Source: Verrucomicrobiales bacterium
GTDB taxonomy: Bacteria; Verrucomicrobiota; Verrucomicrobiia; Limisphaerales; UBA1096
Direction: 5' to 3'
Length of the DNA stretch: 56,524 bases
Assembly: GCA_002684915.1 (NCBI GenBank)
Contig: NYWG01000003.1
Location: forward strand, 41,965-98,488
Shown: in pieces, positions 1 to 10,041 of the stretch
How positions within the stretch are numbered: position 1 is the first letter of the stretch
Layout of the letters: each line of letters opens with the position of its first letter
Notes under the pieces: model-generated
The model's input: the letters and a program-made list of their open reading frames with translations, nothing else
Database searches by the model: none
Told to the model about the DNA's origin: nothing
Translations under genes and position numbers: made by a program

Positions 1-77
1 CGTTGAAACAATAATGTCACGATGCCTGCAGCGATCATCACTACAGCTAGATCCTGTAAAAAATTTACTTCGTGCAT
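1..77 (-). CDS. Cation/proton antiporter, CPA2/KefB-like (N-terminal fragment, truncated by window edge)
   Basis: Reverse strand from CAT at 75-77 reads MHEVNFLQDLAVVMIAAGIVTLLFQR, typical of the first TM helix of CPA2 antiporters; only 25 codons visible. Confidence 0.5.
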   Translation of the reverse strand, partial: MHEVNFLQDLAVVMIAAGIVTLLFQ

Positions 78-191
78 AACATCAACTCCATAATATTACC
101 CAAGCGCAAGCGCTTGGCCAAGCATCGGATAATTTAAAATTTTACTGTAAACTTGAATGACATGATCTGAGCGCTGACTATCTTGTTTAAC

Positions 192-521
192 ATGGACTAC
201 GAGCGAATGGTTTTTTTTAGAAAACGATTAGAATCGTTGAGAATTGAAATTGAGGAGAATATGTCCGCAAACAAAGGTGACTCTGGAGTAGTTGAGTTGG
301 ATTCATCTATTGGAAGACTATCAAGGATGGATGCCTTACAAAATCAACAGATAGCCCTCGAACTAAAACGAAGACAAGAGAATCAATTATTGCGAATTAA
401 AAACGCAATTAAACGTATGGATAAAGGCCAGTATGGCTTATGTGGCAAATGTAAAAAGCCGATTGAGGAAGATCGGTTAGAAATTTTCCCAGATACTATT
501 ACCTGCATAAACTGTGCCTAG
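192..521 (+). CDS. DksA/TraR C4-type zinc finger family protein
   Basis: C-terminal CGKC...CINC C4 zinc finger (YGLCGKCKKPIEEDRLEIFPDTITCINC), coiled-coil N-terminus; ATG at 192 (ORF track starts at TTG 183). Confidence 0.85.
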   Translation: MDYERMVFFRKRLESLRIEIEENMSANKGDSGVVELDSSIGRLSRMDALQNQQIALELKRRQENQLLRIKNAIKRMDKGQYGLCGKCKKPIEEDRLEIFPDTITCINCA

Positions 522-597
522 TTTAAGTTTAGGACTGGCTACACAACCTTATTATACACTTGGCTTGTAGTACCGGAGACTCCAACATTAATCGCAC

Positions 598-1521
598 ATG
601 ATTTCATTGATCCCTAAATTTAAAATACGCTCAATAAGTTTCCTAGCCATACTCATCTTAACAGTGAGTACGTCTTGGGCTGATGACAAAATCAATGTGC
701 TTGTTTGGGATGAACAACAACCAGTCTCAAAAAAAGTATACCCCAATTACCCAGGTAACTTTATCGCAGAATATCTGAAACAAAACCCCAAACTTAACAT
801 CAGATCAGCCAACATAAATCAATCTCAGCAAGGATTGTCAACAAAGGCACTCAACAAAGCTGATGTGCTTATCTATTGGGGTCATGTGAAGCACCGAGAT
901 ATAAGCGAATCCAAATCTCAAGAGATTGCTGATCTCATCAAGAATGGAAAACTCGATTTCATCGTACTGCACTCAGCTCACTGGGCAGTCCCATTCATGG
1001 TCGCGATGCAAGAAGTGGCTGCACAAGATGCTCTAGAACAACTTCCAGAAGAACTACGTGAGGATGCGATAGTGCAATTCAAAGGCCAGATTCAATGGAA
1101 GAAAGCTCCTGACAATGCCCGACCACACCAACTTCATGAGTTTAGCCAAAATGAAAATGGGCAAATCAAAATATATATAGAACGCCCAAATTGTGTATTT
1201 CCTCGTTGCTGCACCCCAGCTCAACCAAGTAAAATTCGAATCATAAACAAGGAACATCCAATTAATCAAAATATTCCATCCACATTCATCATTCCCAAAA
1301 CAGAAATGTACGATGAACCATTCCATGTACCAACTCCAGATGAAGTGATCCTTGATGAAACATGGGAAGGAGGAGAATACTTCCGATCAGGTGCCATATG
1401 GTCTCTTGGGAAAGGTAAAATCTTTTATTTTCGCCCTGGAGATCAGCAATACGCGGTTTACAAGGTGCAACCCGTGCTCAAGATAATTGAAAATGCCACT
1501 GTATGGCTGGGTGAAAATTAA
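598..1521 (+). CDS. ThuA-like (trehalose utilisation) domain protein, secreted
   Basis: Signal peptide followed by VLVWDEQQP...GNFIAEYL...DVLIYWGHVKHRD...FIVLHSAHWAVPF ThuA/GATase-like fold signature. Confidence 0.75.
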   Translation: MISLIPKFKIRSISFLAILILTVSTSWADDKINVLVWDEQQPVSKKVYPNYPGNFIAEYLKQNPKLNIRSANINQSQQGLSTKALNKADVLIYWGHVKHRDISESKSQEIADLIKNGKLDFIVLHSAHWAVPFMVAMQEVAAQDALEQLPEELREDAIVQFKGQIQWKKAPDNARPHQLHEFSQNENGQIKIYIERPNCVFPRCCTPAQPSKIRIINKEHPINQNIPSTFIIPKTEMYDEPFHVPTPDEVILDETWEGGEYFRSGAIWSLGKGKIFYFRPGDQQYAVYKVQPVLKIIENATVWLGEN

Positions 1522-1563
1522 TTATATATATAATAAACACCTACTCTCAAAAAGCGTAAGCGA

Positions 1564-2586
1564 TTAGATCAGTTCAAGTCTACCACTAGTCAAACTACGA
1601 TTAACTGCATCAGTGAATTGCATGTAGTGCAATCCATCAGAAAATGTGGTGTGCGTTATTTTCCGCTCACCTCGAATCGCAGCAACAAAATCCTCCTCAA
1701 CCTGCCATTCACCTCGTTCACACTTTTCGATCTGGATTTCTTTCAACTCGTTTGCATCTTTAGTAGCACCGAATAACCGGTCACTGGTTATTTTCAATGT
1801 ACCATGACTACCAAAAAGATAAATAGCATCATCATCCATAAATGAAGTTACACTTGATTGTTGCAAATGCATTTGCGCCCCACATTCAAGATCAGCAACT
1901 AAATCAAGATGCTCAGGTATATTAACTAACTGAAGTGTTCCATTTTCGCTCCGACGATGCTTAGTAAATGTTTTAGCCTGAGCGATCACTTTAGTTGCCC
2001 GGCTTACCGAACGAACAAGCGCCTCATAATATATGCCCATCGCCATAATATTATTCCCACTGTAGTCAATATTTTGCCGCCAGTGCAATGAAGCTTCTGA
2101 GTCTAAAAACTGACCCCTAATACGACTCTCAACAACTAGTAATCTTCCGAGGTAGCCTTCTGAAATTAAACGCTTGATAGCAGCATCAGCAAACAAAGTA
2201 ATTGGGGAAGGAACAACTTGGGTAACTAATCTAGGATTTGCCTGACTTGCGTTAAACATTTGAAGTGCTTCATCGGCATTCATAGCCATGCGCGCTTCAG
2301 TAAGGACATGTTTACCAGACTCTAGCGCTGCCAATGTTACAGGGCAATGAAGATAAGGCCAGGTACCTACGACAATCGCATTTGTTTCAGGATCGGTAAT
2401 GGCATCCTCCCACTTGTCATAGATTTTCGGAACATCAAAGCTCCGGGCAACATTTATGGATGATTCCTTGCTTCGGTTTACAACCCCAACAATTTCAACT
2501 CCATCAATGGCCTTAAAGAGTGGAATATGTTTAGCCGTTGTATTGGATCCTGCGCCAATAATACCAACTCGAATATCACTGGCCAT
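1564..2586 (-). CDS. Gfo/Idh/MocA family oxidoreductase
   Basis: MASDIRVGIIGAGSNTTAKHIPLFKAIDGVEIVGVVNRS Rossmann motif, GKHVLTEARMAMNADEA; start refined to ATG 2586, overlapping the MazG gene by 11 bp. Confidence 0.85.
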   Translation of the reverse strand: MASDIRVGIIGAGSNTTAKHIPLFKAIDGVEIVGVVNRSKESSINVARSFDVPKIYDKWEDAITDPETNAIVVGTWPYLHCPVTLAALESGKHVLTEARMAMNADEALQMFNASQANPRLVTQVVPSPITLFADAAIKRLISEGYLGRLLVVESRIRGQFLDSEASLHWRQNIDYSGNNIMAMGIYYEALVRSVSRATKVIAQAKTFTKHRRSENGTLQLVNIPEHLDLVADLECGAQMHLQQSSVTSFMDDDAIYLFGSHGTLKITSDRLFGATKDANELKEIQIEKCERGEWQVEEDFVAAIRGERKITHTTFSDGLHYMQFTDAVNRSLTSGRLELI

Positions 2587-2935
2587 CGATTTGATAATCG
2601 GTGTATTTATTTCTCCGACCTTTAGCTTTATCAACCGGATAACGCTTCTCATTGATCGCGAGTTTAGCTTGGATGGCTTGGCCAATATCAACACCCGCAT
2701 CTGACGCCATTAGAAAAAGATATATAGCAATATCGGCCATTTCCTCAGCTACCACGTCGCCGTGCTTACCCAAATGCTCAGCACTCTCTTCATCGTTTTT
2801 CCAGAGAAAATGTTCCTGTAATTCCGCAGCCTCAATCGCTACAGCGGCAGCCATGTCTTTAGCTTTATGGTACTGACTCCAATCTCGCTTATTCCTGAAA
2901 TCGAGTATTTGATCCGTTAATTGCTCAATTGTCAT
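2576..2935 (-). CDS. MazG-like nucleotide pyrophosphohydrolase
   Basis: MazG signature EAAELQEHFLW...EEMADIAIYLFLMASDAGVDIGQAIQAKLAINEKRYP. Confidence 0.85.
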   Translation of the reverse strand: MTIEQLTDQILDFRNKRDWSQYHKAKDMAAAVAIEAAELQEHFLWKNDEESAEHLGKHGDVVAEEMADIAIYLFLMASDAGVDIGQAIQAKLAINEKRYPVDKAKGRRNKYTDYQIDGQ

Positions 2936-3541
2936 TTACAATTTTTCTCGGTGTCTTCGAAGAATCTCAATAATAGTTTCATCCTTCGCATAATCGAATA
3001 CATCCTTGCCTTGAAAATCCCGTAGTTTGATATCTGCCCCCTTATTGAGCAAAGCAGTCACTAACTCCGGACGCCCCATACGCACCGCCCAGAATAATGG
3101 GGTGACCTTTTTTTTGTCAGAAATATTTGGATCTGCACCATTATCCAGTAAATAATATACTATTTCATGTTCCTTGCTCCTGATAGCCCAAAGCAGTGGA
3201 GTCTTTCCGGTCTTGTCTTGAGTGTTAAGTGTTACCTGATTAGCTAAATGATATTTCACTGCATCAATATCACCACTACCCGCACTACGAAAGATATCGT
3301 ATTTAGGAGATATATCTGAGGATCCCCCCTCTTTTTTTTGTATTTCATTACTCCCCTTATGATCCGACTCATTAGAAATATTTGATTTTTCAGACAAAAT
3401 AGGAACTTCGGTGTTAGCAGGGGTTAAAGGCATACTCTTTGGCTTAGAATCAGGATTACCCAATTGTTCGCTCTTTTGCGAATCACAACCAACCGTAACC
3501 ATAGCAATTAACAAACAGGAATAAAATATGTGTGCTTTCAC
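2936..3541 (-). CDS. Ankyrin-repeat lipoprotein
   Basis: Probable GTG start at 3541 gives MKAHIFYSCLLIAMVTVGC lipobox; ankyrin repeats TGKTPLLWAIRSKEHEIVYYLLDNGADPN, KVTPLFWAVRMGRPELVTALLNKGAD. Confidence 0.75.
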   Translation of the reverse strand: MKAHIFYSCLLIAMVTVGCDSQKSEQLGNPDSKPKSMPLTPANTEVPILSEKSNISNESDHKGSNEIQKKEGGSSDISPKYDIFRSAGSGDIDAVKYHLANQVTLNTQDKTGKTPLLWAIRSKEHEIVYYLLDNGADPNISDKKKVTPLFWAVRMGRPELVTALLNKGADIKLRDFQGKDVFDYAKDETIIEILRRHREKL

Positions 3542-3718
3542 TGCCTCTTTTATTGGTATAGCTACACGGCATGTCAAGAGCTGGATTACAGCAAAATTGA
3601 TGTATTCATGTAAATACTCTGTAAAGATCGTTTATTTTACACCCTTGCAAAAGGAGCTAATCTAGATAGTATGCGCCGCCTTTTGGCCGAATGGCCAAGT
3701 TTGGTACTATAATACGTT

Positions 3719-4753
3719 ATGCCTATTGCTACACCAAAACAGTATGCCGCTATGCTTGATGCTGCCCAAAAGGGTGACTATGCATATCCAGCTGTAAATG
3801 TCACATCGATCACTACCATCAATGCAGCGCTTAAGGCTTTTGCTGATTCTAAATCTGATGGAATTATTCAGTTTTCTACTGGAGGAGGTCAATTCGCTGC
3901 GGGGCTAAATATAAAAGACGCCGTACATGGTTGTATTGTTTTAGCTGAAGCAGCTCACCGTTTGGCTGAAAAATACGACATTCTAGTCGGCCTCCATACC
4001 GATCACTGTCAACCGGAGAAAGCAGAAGGATTTCTTAAACCACTGATAGAAGAAACTGCACGTCGTCGTGCCAATGGCCAAACTAATTTGTTTCAAAGCC
4101 ATATGCTTGATGCTTCTATACTTCCCCTAGAGGAAAACATCGCGATTTCAAAAGAATACCTTGAGCTATGCGCAAAGAACGAAATTATCCTTGAGGTAGA
4201 AGCTGGCGTAGTTGGCGGCGAAGAAGATGGTGCAGCTGGCCATGAAGATATGCCATCTGAAAAACTATACACAACTCCTGAAGACATGCTTAGCGTTTAT
4301 GAAAGCCTTAACGGTATCGGCCGCTACATGTTTGCGGCTACCTTCGGAAACGTACACGGTTCATATAAACCAGGTTCTGTTCAGCTTCGACCAGACATAT
4401 TAAAAGAAGGTCAGAATGCAGTAATCAGTAAATACGGAGAAGATGCTAAGTTTGATCTCGTCTTTCATGGTGGATCAGGCTCAGAAAAGCATGAGATTAC
4501 GGAAACGCTTAAGTATGGTGTAATTAAAATGAACATCGACACCGACACACAGTATGCCTTTAGCCGACCAATAGTGGATCACGTCCTAAAAAATTACGAT
4601 GGCTTACTTAAAATCGATGGCGAAGTCGGAAACAAGAAAGTTTATGATCCTCGTTCTTATCTTAAGCAAGCCGAAGAATCAATGGCTTCCCGAATGAGTG
4701 AAGCTTGTAACGATTTGGAAAGCACCGGCAAAACCGTCTACGGCAAAGTATAA
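3719..4753 (+). CDS. fbaA: Class II fructose-bisphosphate aldolase
   Basis: PAVNVTSITTINAALKAF, DHCQPEK, LEVEAGVVGGEEDG, HGGSGSEKHEI; long intact ORF with class II aldolase motifs. Confidence 0.93.
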   Translation: MPIATPKQYAAMLDAAQKGDYAYPAVNVTSITTINAALKAFADSKSDGIIQFSTGGGQFAAGLNIKDAVHGCIVLAEAAHRLAEKYDILVGLHTDHCQPEKAEGFLKPLIEETARRRANGQTNLFQSHMLDASILPLEENIAISKEYLELCAKNEIILEVEAGVVGGEEDGAAGHEDMPSEKLYTTPEDMLSVYESLNGIGRYMFAATFGNVHGSYKPGSVQLRPDILKEGQNAVISKYGEDAKFDLVFHGGSGSEKHEITETLKYGVIKMNIDTDTQYAFSRPIVDHVLKNYDGLLKIDGEVGNKKVYDPRSYLKQAEESMASRMSEACNDLESTGKTVYGKV

Positions 4754-4796
4754 CAGGCAGGCAAAAATTTGGTTTTTATTGAATCCTTAGGTAAGT

Positions 4797-7700
4797 CTAT
4801 TTACCCATTGTAATAACATCGTCTGCGTCGTTATCACCATCATTACCTTCTGAAGATTCTTTAGTAACTTCTTCTTTACTCTTAGCTGCCTTAGAGGATG
4901 AGACACGCGCCTTAACAGGCTTAGTCTCACGACCTCCTGTGGCATCCTCCTCTCGCTCGGTTTTCTGAAATCTTGCTGACACAATCTTACTGACACCGTG
5001 CTCCTGCATAGTCACACCATAAAGAGTATCCGCCATACTGATTGTGCGCTTATTATGAGTTATCACTAAAAATTGGGAATGATTTATAAAACGCTTAAGA
5101 ACACGAATGAAACGATTTATATTGGACTCATCTAATGGAGCATCTAGCTCGTCTAACACACAGAACGGACTAGGGCTCACCTGATATATAGAAAACATTA
5201 AAGATACAGCGGTCATAGTTTGCTCTCCACCAGAGAGAAGTGAAATATTTTGCAACTTCTTACCAGGAGGCCGAGCTACAATCTCAATACCACTGTTTAA
5301 CATGTCTTCTTCATCAACCAAAACCAAGTCTGCTTTACCCCCTTCAAAAACCTCCTTGAATAGCTGACGGAAATTTTCACGAATTTGCTCAAAGGTCACT
5401 TTAAACATTTGGGTGGTTTCATTATTAATCTGCTCAATCACGTCAAGCAGCTGTTCTTTGGCTTTAATTAAATCATCGTGCTGTGTCGTAAGAAATTTAT
5501 AACACTCTTCTGTTTCTTCATATTCCTCAATAGCCACAAGATTAACCGGACCCATTCGTTCAACTCGATCTTGCAATTCACTTACTTTCTTCTCTACACA
5601 TGACCAATCAGTTTCCAATCCTTCAGCCTGCATTTCATCAGCCGTTGAAAAAACGACTTCAACTTCTCCAGAATCTTTTTCTGAAGTTTTAAGATATTCA
5701 GTTTTTACTTCACGCAAATCTATCTGGTATTTTTCCTGCATACGCTCACAGAGATTTTCAACCATCATATTATTTTGCGCCAACTCAACCTCTAATTGCG
5801 AACGTCGTTCCTGAGAAGTACTAAGCTCTGTTCGCACAGAACGTAAAGATTCTTCTCTCTTCTCTACTTTTTGATCGGCCTCAATTTTTTGTTCAAGCAT
5901 TTTAGCAACAGCTTGACTCGATTGCTCACGCTCAACTCGAACCAAATCAATACGTTGAATGGAATTAGAGATTTCGGACTCAGTTTGAGCCTTTTTTTCC
6001 CCTGCTCCGTCAATATCTCTACGCCGCTGATTCACGCGTTGTCTTAATTCATCAAGTCGAAGCTTAAGTGGATCCAATTGGCGCTTGAACGACGCAAGAA
6101 GCTGCTCCTCAGACGCAAGGCCAACCTTAGCATCTGTCAGTTCCGCATTAGCAATATCTCGTTTACCTCTAAGGCCCTCCACCACATTAATAACCTCATC
6201 AACACTCTTCCCAGAGACTCTTTCCCTTTCCTCCAACGAAACCATTTCTGCTGCCAATTGGTCACGTTTACCACTACCTTCAGATTCCTGATCTCCAAGA
6301 CCATTTAATTCAAAAGTGACACTTTCAATTTTTTGCTCAAGCACCCGTTGTGAATTCTGAAGGGCCTTAAGTTCTCCTTCACTTGTAGCAATTGAAACCT
6401 CCTGTTGGCGCAGTTCGTTTTGAACCTGTTGCAATCCTGCCTTGAGAGAAATTTGCTCAGCCTGCAAATCGCCCTTCTCCTTACTTCGCTCACTAACGAT
6501 TCCACCTAATCCATCGAGCTCTTTTTTAAGGTCCGTAATTTCATTTTTTCGAGCCAGCAAAGATGCAGATGCACTACCATTACCTCTTCCTCCACTTAAA
6601 ACTCCATGGCGAGAGAGCAATTCACCCTCTTTTGTAACAAAATCCAAATCACGATTTTTTTCCCAACCAAGAATAGCTGAATTTAAATCCGGTACTATAA
6701 CCAATCGACCCAATAAAAGGTTAAGCAATGGTTTTAGTGAATCATCAGAACTAACACAACTAAACGCACAAACTCCGCCTAATTCCTCAATCTTAATTTG
6801 ATCGATTTTGAATAATTCTTTTTTAGATAAAAAATCAAGAGCAACAATATCAGCACGACCTTTTTTACCTTCAGTCAACAAATGCAAAATGGTTTTAGCA
6901 TCGGTAATCTTACTGGTTATGATCATCTGTAAATGTCTTCCCAGTGCAGTCTCAATAGCGAACACAAGTTCCTCGGGAACATCAATTTGATCCGCTAAAA
7001 GCCCAAGAGCTGACTTTGATTCCTTGAGCGCCGCCTGCACACCTGCACTGACTCCTTCATTTGATGCCTGTAACTGCTCTAGAACATTAAGACGCGAACG
7101 CTTCTCGGCTTGAGTTCGAAGCAAGTTATCTAAATCAGCTGTAATCTTAACCAAGTTCTCCTCCAGCTCAATCAAGCGATGCTGACGCTCCTCAACTGTT
7201 CCTAACCTGTTCTGAGCATTAGATTTTCGAGACTCAACATCACTTGAAAATTCGCCAAGGCGTTCATGAAGTCTTAGCTGTTCTTCCTCAAGTTGAAGTT
7301 TTTCTGCTGAAAGTTTTTCCAACCGCACCATGTTTCCGCGCTTTTGCAGATCAAGATTATTAAGTTCATTGCGCACTCGAGTTAATTCCTGTGCTACACT
7401 AAATGATTCGGTCTGAGCCTGATTTAAAGCCTCCTGACGCTGGTTCAATTCTTGCTCAATCGCCTTACAATCCGTCTGTTTTTCCTCAACGATTCTCCGC
7501 TTGTCCGCAACTGCAATGTCCGCTGTTCCTAACTTATCAGTTATCTCAACCAATTCTTGCTCCGAATTACTGCTACGCTGCTCGGCCTCAGCGATTTCCT
7601 CATGAGCTTTAGATACCTGCTCGTCGAGCTCAATGATGCGCTCACGGCTAAACTGAATTCGACTCTCAAGACGCTCCAGTTCAGCTTGTAAATTTGCTCC

Positions 7701-8585
7701 TTTTTCCTGTGCATCAGAAACCTGCTTTTCGATCGCAGCCCTTTGTTGTCGGGCTTCATTAATCTGGCGTTCACCATCGGCAATCGTCTCGGAGAAATCG
7801 TCTGATTTTCCCTTGAAATCAGAAATAGACTTTTGGCTTTGCTGAACTGAATCCTGCAAATTAACAAGTTGATAACAAGCCAATTGACTCTCAAGACTTT
7901 GAAGTTCGCTCGCTACCTCTTTATATCGTTGTGCTTTTGATGCTTGCCGTTGAAGTGAACCAATTTGTCGCTTCACTTCACGAATAGTATCAGAAACGCG
8001 AAGTAAGTTTTGTTCAGTATAATCAAGTTTACGAAGCGCCTCTTTTTTCTGCCCTTTAAATCTAGTGATTCCGGCAGCCTCCTCAAAAACGGTCCGCCTA
8101 TCGTCTGCTTTACTAGAAATGAGCTGAGTAATGTTTCCTTGGGCCATAATCCCATAGCTTGCTCGACCCATTCCTGTACCCATAAATAATTGCTGAATAT
8201 CTCTCAAACGGCATGATACCTTGTTGATGAAATATTCGCTGCCACCATCTCTAAAAATTCTACGAGTAACAGTAACCTCGTTAAAAGGAAGATCCACACC
8301 GGCAGTCTTAAGTTGATCTACATCAATACCTCCGATTGTCAAAGAGACTTCAGCCATACTGAGAGCCTTACGCTTGTCAGTGCCATTAAAAATGACATCA
8401 GCCATTCCAGAACCTCGTAAAGCCTTTGCCGATTGCTCACCTAAAACCCAGCGAAGCGCATCAGAAACATTCGATTTACCACAACCATTTGGCCCGACGA
8501 TCGCAGTAACACCAGGTTGAAAATCGAGTGATGTTTTATCTGCAAACGATTTAAAGCCTAAAGCAGTAAGATTCTTTAGATACAC
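4797..8585 (-). CDS. smc: Chromosome segregation protein SMC
   Basis: N-terminal MYLKNLTALGFKSFADKTSLDF and Walker A GPNGCGKSNVSDALRWVLGEQ, long coiled coils, hinge, C-terminal LSGGEQTMTAVSLMFSIYQVSPSPFCVLDELDAPLDESN; likely GTG start at 8585. Confidence 0.95.
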   Translation of the reverse strand: MYLKNLTALGFKSFADKTSLDFQPGVTAIVGPNGCGKSNVSDALRWVLGEQSAKALRGSGMADVIFNGTDKRKALSMAEVSLTIGGIDVDQLKTAGVDLPFNEVTVTRRIFRDGGSEYFINKVSCRLRDIQQLFMGTGMGRASYGIMAQGNITQLISSKADDRRTVFEEAAGITRFKGQKKEALRKLDYTEQNLLRVSDTIREVKRQIGSLQRQASKAQRYKEVASELQSLESQLACYQLVNLQDSVQQSQKSISDFKGKSDDFSETIADGERQINEARQQRAAIEKQVSDAQEKGANLQAELERLESRIQFSRERIIELDEQVSKAHEEIAEAEQRSSNSEQELVEITDKLGTADIAVADKRRIVEEKQTDCKAIEQELNQRQEALNQAQTESFSVAQELTRVRNELNNLDLQKRGNMVRLEKLSAEKLQLEEEQLRLHERLGEFSSDVESRKSNAQNRLGTVEERQHRLIELEENLVKITADLDNLLRTQAEKRSRLNVLEQLQASNEGVSAGVQAALKESKSALGLLADQIDVPEELVFAIETALGRHLQMIITSKITDAKTILHLLTEGKKGRADIVALDFLSKKELFKIDQIKIEELGGVCAFSCVSSDDSLKPLLNLLLGRLVIVPDLNSAILGWEKNRDLDFVTKEGELLSRHGVLSGGRGNGSASASLLARKNEITDLKKELDGLGGIVSERSKEKGDLQAEQISLKAGLQQVQNELRQQEVSIATSEGELKALQNSQRVLEQKIESVTFELNGLGDQESEGSGKRDQLAAEMVSLEERERVSGKSVDEVINVVEGLRGKRDIANAELTDAKVGLASEEQLLASFKRQLDPLKLRLDELRQRVNQRRRDIDGAGEKKAQTESEISNSIQRIDLVRVEREQSSQAVAKMLEQKIEADQKVEKREESLRSVRTELSTSQERRSQLEVELAQNNMMVENLCERMQEKYQIDLREVKTEYLKTSEKDSGEVEVVFSTADEMQAEGLETDWSCVEKKVSELQDRVERMGPVNLVAIEEYEETEECYKFLTTQHDDLIKAKEQLLDVIEQINNETTQMFKVTFEQIRENFRQLFKEVFEGGKADLVLVDEEDMLNSGIEIVARPPGKKLQNISLLSGGEQTMTAVSLMFSIYQVSPSPFCVLDELDAPLDESNINRFIRVLKRFINHSQFLVITHNKRTISMADTLYGVTMQEHGVSKIVSARFQKTEREEDATGGRETKPVKARVSSSKAAKSKEEVTKESSEGNDGDNDADDVITMGK

Positions 8586-8817
8586 GAAGGACAAATCAGA
8601 CCGGATAAACCCTCACAAGTAAAGCTAGAAAACACAATATACAGTGCCTTATAAAACTCGAACCACAATAGGTTGTGGTTATAAAGAGACAATTTGTCAC
8701 ATCTTATTCACATTTTACTATCTCACAGATACTGAACGAGTTGACCCTTTCACGAGCGACAAGCAATATCCGCCCTTCACTAACCATTAGTTGGTTATAA
8801 GTACTACCTAAATTCGT

Positions 8818-10041
8818 ATGAGTGTTGACTCAATATATTCTGATCTTACTTTAAAAAATGGAGCCAAAATGGCTTTACTCGTAATGGATGGTCTCGGCGA
8901 TATCGCCACAAAAGATACCGATTACAAAACTCCACTTGAAGCAGCCAACACACCAAACTTGGATGCCTTGAGCAAAGATTCCGCAATGGGTCGATTGATA
9001 CCGGCAGCACACGGGATTACACCAGGAAGTGGTCCAGGACATCTTGGCCTCTTTGGATACGACCCGCTTGAAGTAGAAGTTGGAAGAGGCGTGATAGAGG
9101 CGCTTGGATTAGGAATAAAACTCGAACCGGGTGATATTGCAGCTCGCGCCAACTTTTGCTCGCTTGATACTAATGCCTTAGTAACAGATCGAAGAGCAGG
9201 AAGAATAGAAACCGAACTCTGTGAGGAGCGTTGCGCAATACTTTCAGAAAAAATAAAAAGAATTATGGACGCTGAGGTCATTATTAGACCTGGAAAGGGC
9301 CACCGTTTTGTAGTGATTTTTCGCGGAGCTGATTTAGCCGGTCCATTAAGTGATACAGATCCACACCGCGAAGGATTTCCTATTGCTGAGACTCAACCTG
9401 AAAACTCCAATTGCGATAAGTCAAAAAAAGCAGCACAGATTATCGGAGAATTTTACAAAGCTGCACTGCCATTACTTCAAGGAATGGAACCAGCAAACGG
9501 TTTTCTAATGAGGGGAATAGCACATCAACCTGATATACCTACATTTGATGTTAGATACTCAATGCGAGCGGCATGCTTAGCGATTTATCCAATGTACAAA
9601 GGATTAGCCCAGCTTGTAGGTATGACTAAAATCGAGGGCTTACAGGATATCAGTGAACAATTTCAGAAATGTATCGAGCTTTACAATGACTATGAATACT
9701 TTTTTGTTCATCACAAGTATACTGATATGTACGGTGAAGATGGAAATTTTGAAGCTAAAACCAAAGCAATTGAGGATTTTGATGCGGCATTACCAATTCT
9801 GCTTGAAAAAAAACCTGACGTTATTGCCATAACTGGCGACCATTCAACACCCTGCGCACTAAAAGGGCATTCTTGGCATCCGCAACCCGTACTGCTTTAC
9901 TCAGCCAATAGTGGGTCTGACAAGCTGGATCGATTCACTGAAACGAACTGTAATAGTGGATCACTAGGGATCATTGAAGCCAAACATCTTATACGCCTAA
10001 TGCAGGCAAATGCCTTAATGTTCGACAAATTCGGCGCATGA
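8818..10041 (+). CDS. apgM: 2,3-bisphosphoglycerate-independent phosphoglycerate mutase, archaeal (ApgM) type
   Basis: LVMDGLGDIATKDTDYKTPLEAANTPNLDALSKDSAMGRLIPAAHGITPGSGPGHLGLFGYDP; C-terminal ITGDHSTPCALKGHSWHPQPVLLYS. Confidence 0.88.
   Translation: MSVDSIYSDLTLKNGAKMALLVMDGLGDIATKDTDYKTPLEAANTPNLDALSKDSAMGRLIPAAHGITPGSGPGHLGLFGYDPLEVEVGRGVIEALGLGIKLEPGDIAARANFCSLDTNALVTDRRAGRIETELCEERCAILSEKIKRIMDAEVIIRPGKGHRFVVIFRGADLAGPLSDTDPHREGFPIAETQPENSNCDKSKKAAQIIGEFYKAALPLLQGMEPANGFLMRGIAHQPDIPTFDVRYSMRAACLAIYPMYKGLAQLVGMTKIEGLQDISEQFQKCIELYNDYEYFFVHHKYTDMYGEDGNFEAKTKAIEDFDAALPILLEKKPDVIAITGDHSTPCALKGHSWHPQPVLLYSANSGSDKLDRFTETNCNSGSLGIIEAKHLIRLMQANALMFDKFGA

Noticed and set aside
2456-2876. Plus-strand ORFs 2456-2704 and 2652-2876
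   Set aside because: Antisense to the Gfo/Idh/MocA and MazG genes; composition consistent with antisense translation
6078-7612. Several plus-strand ORFs antisense to smc
   Set aside because: Low-complexity translations, overlapping the well-supported smc coding frame
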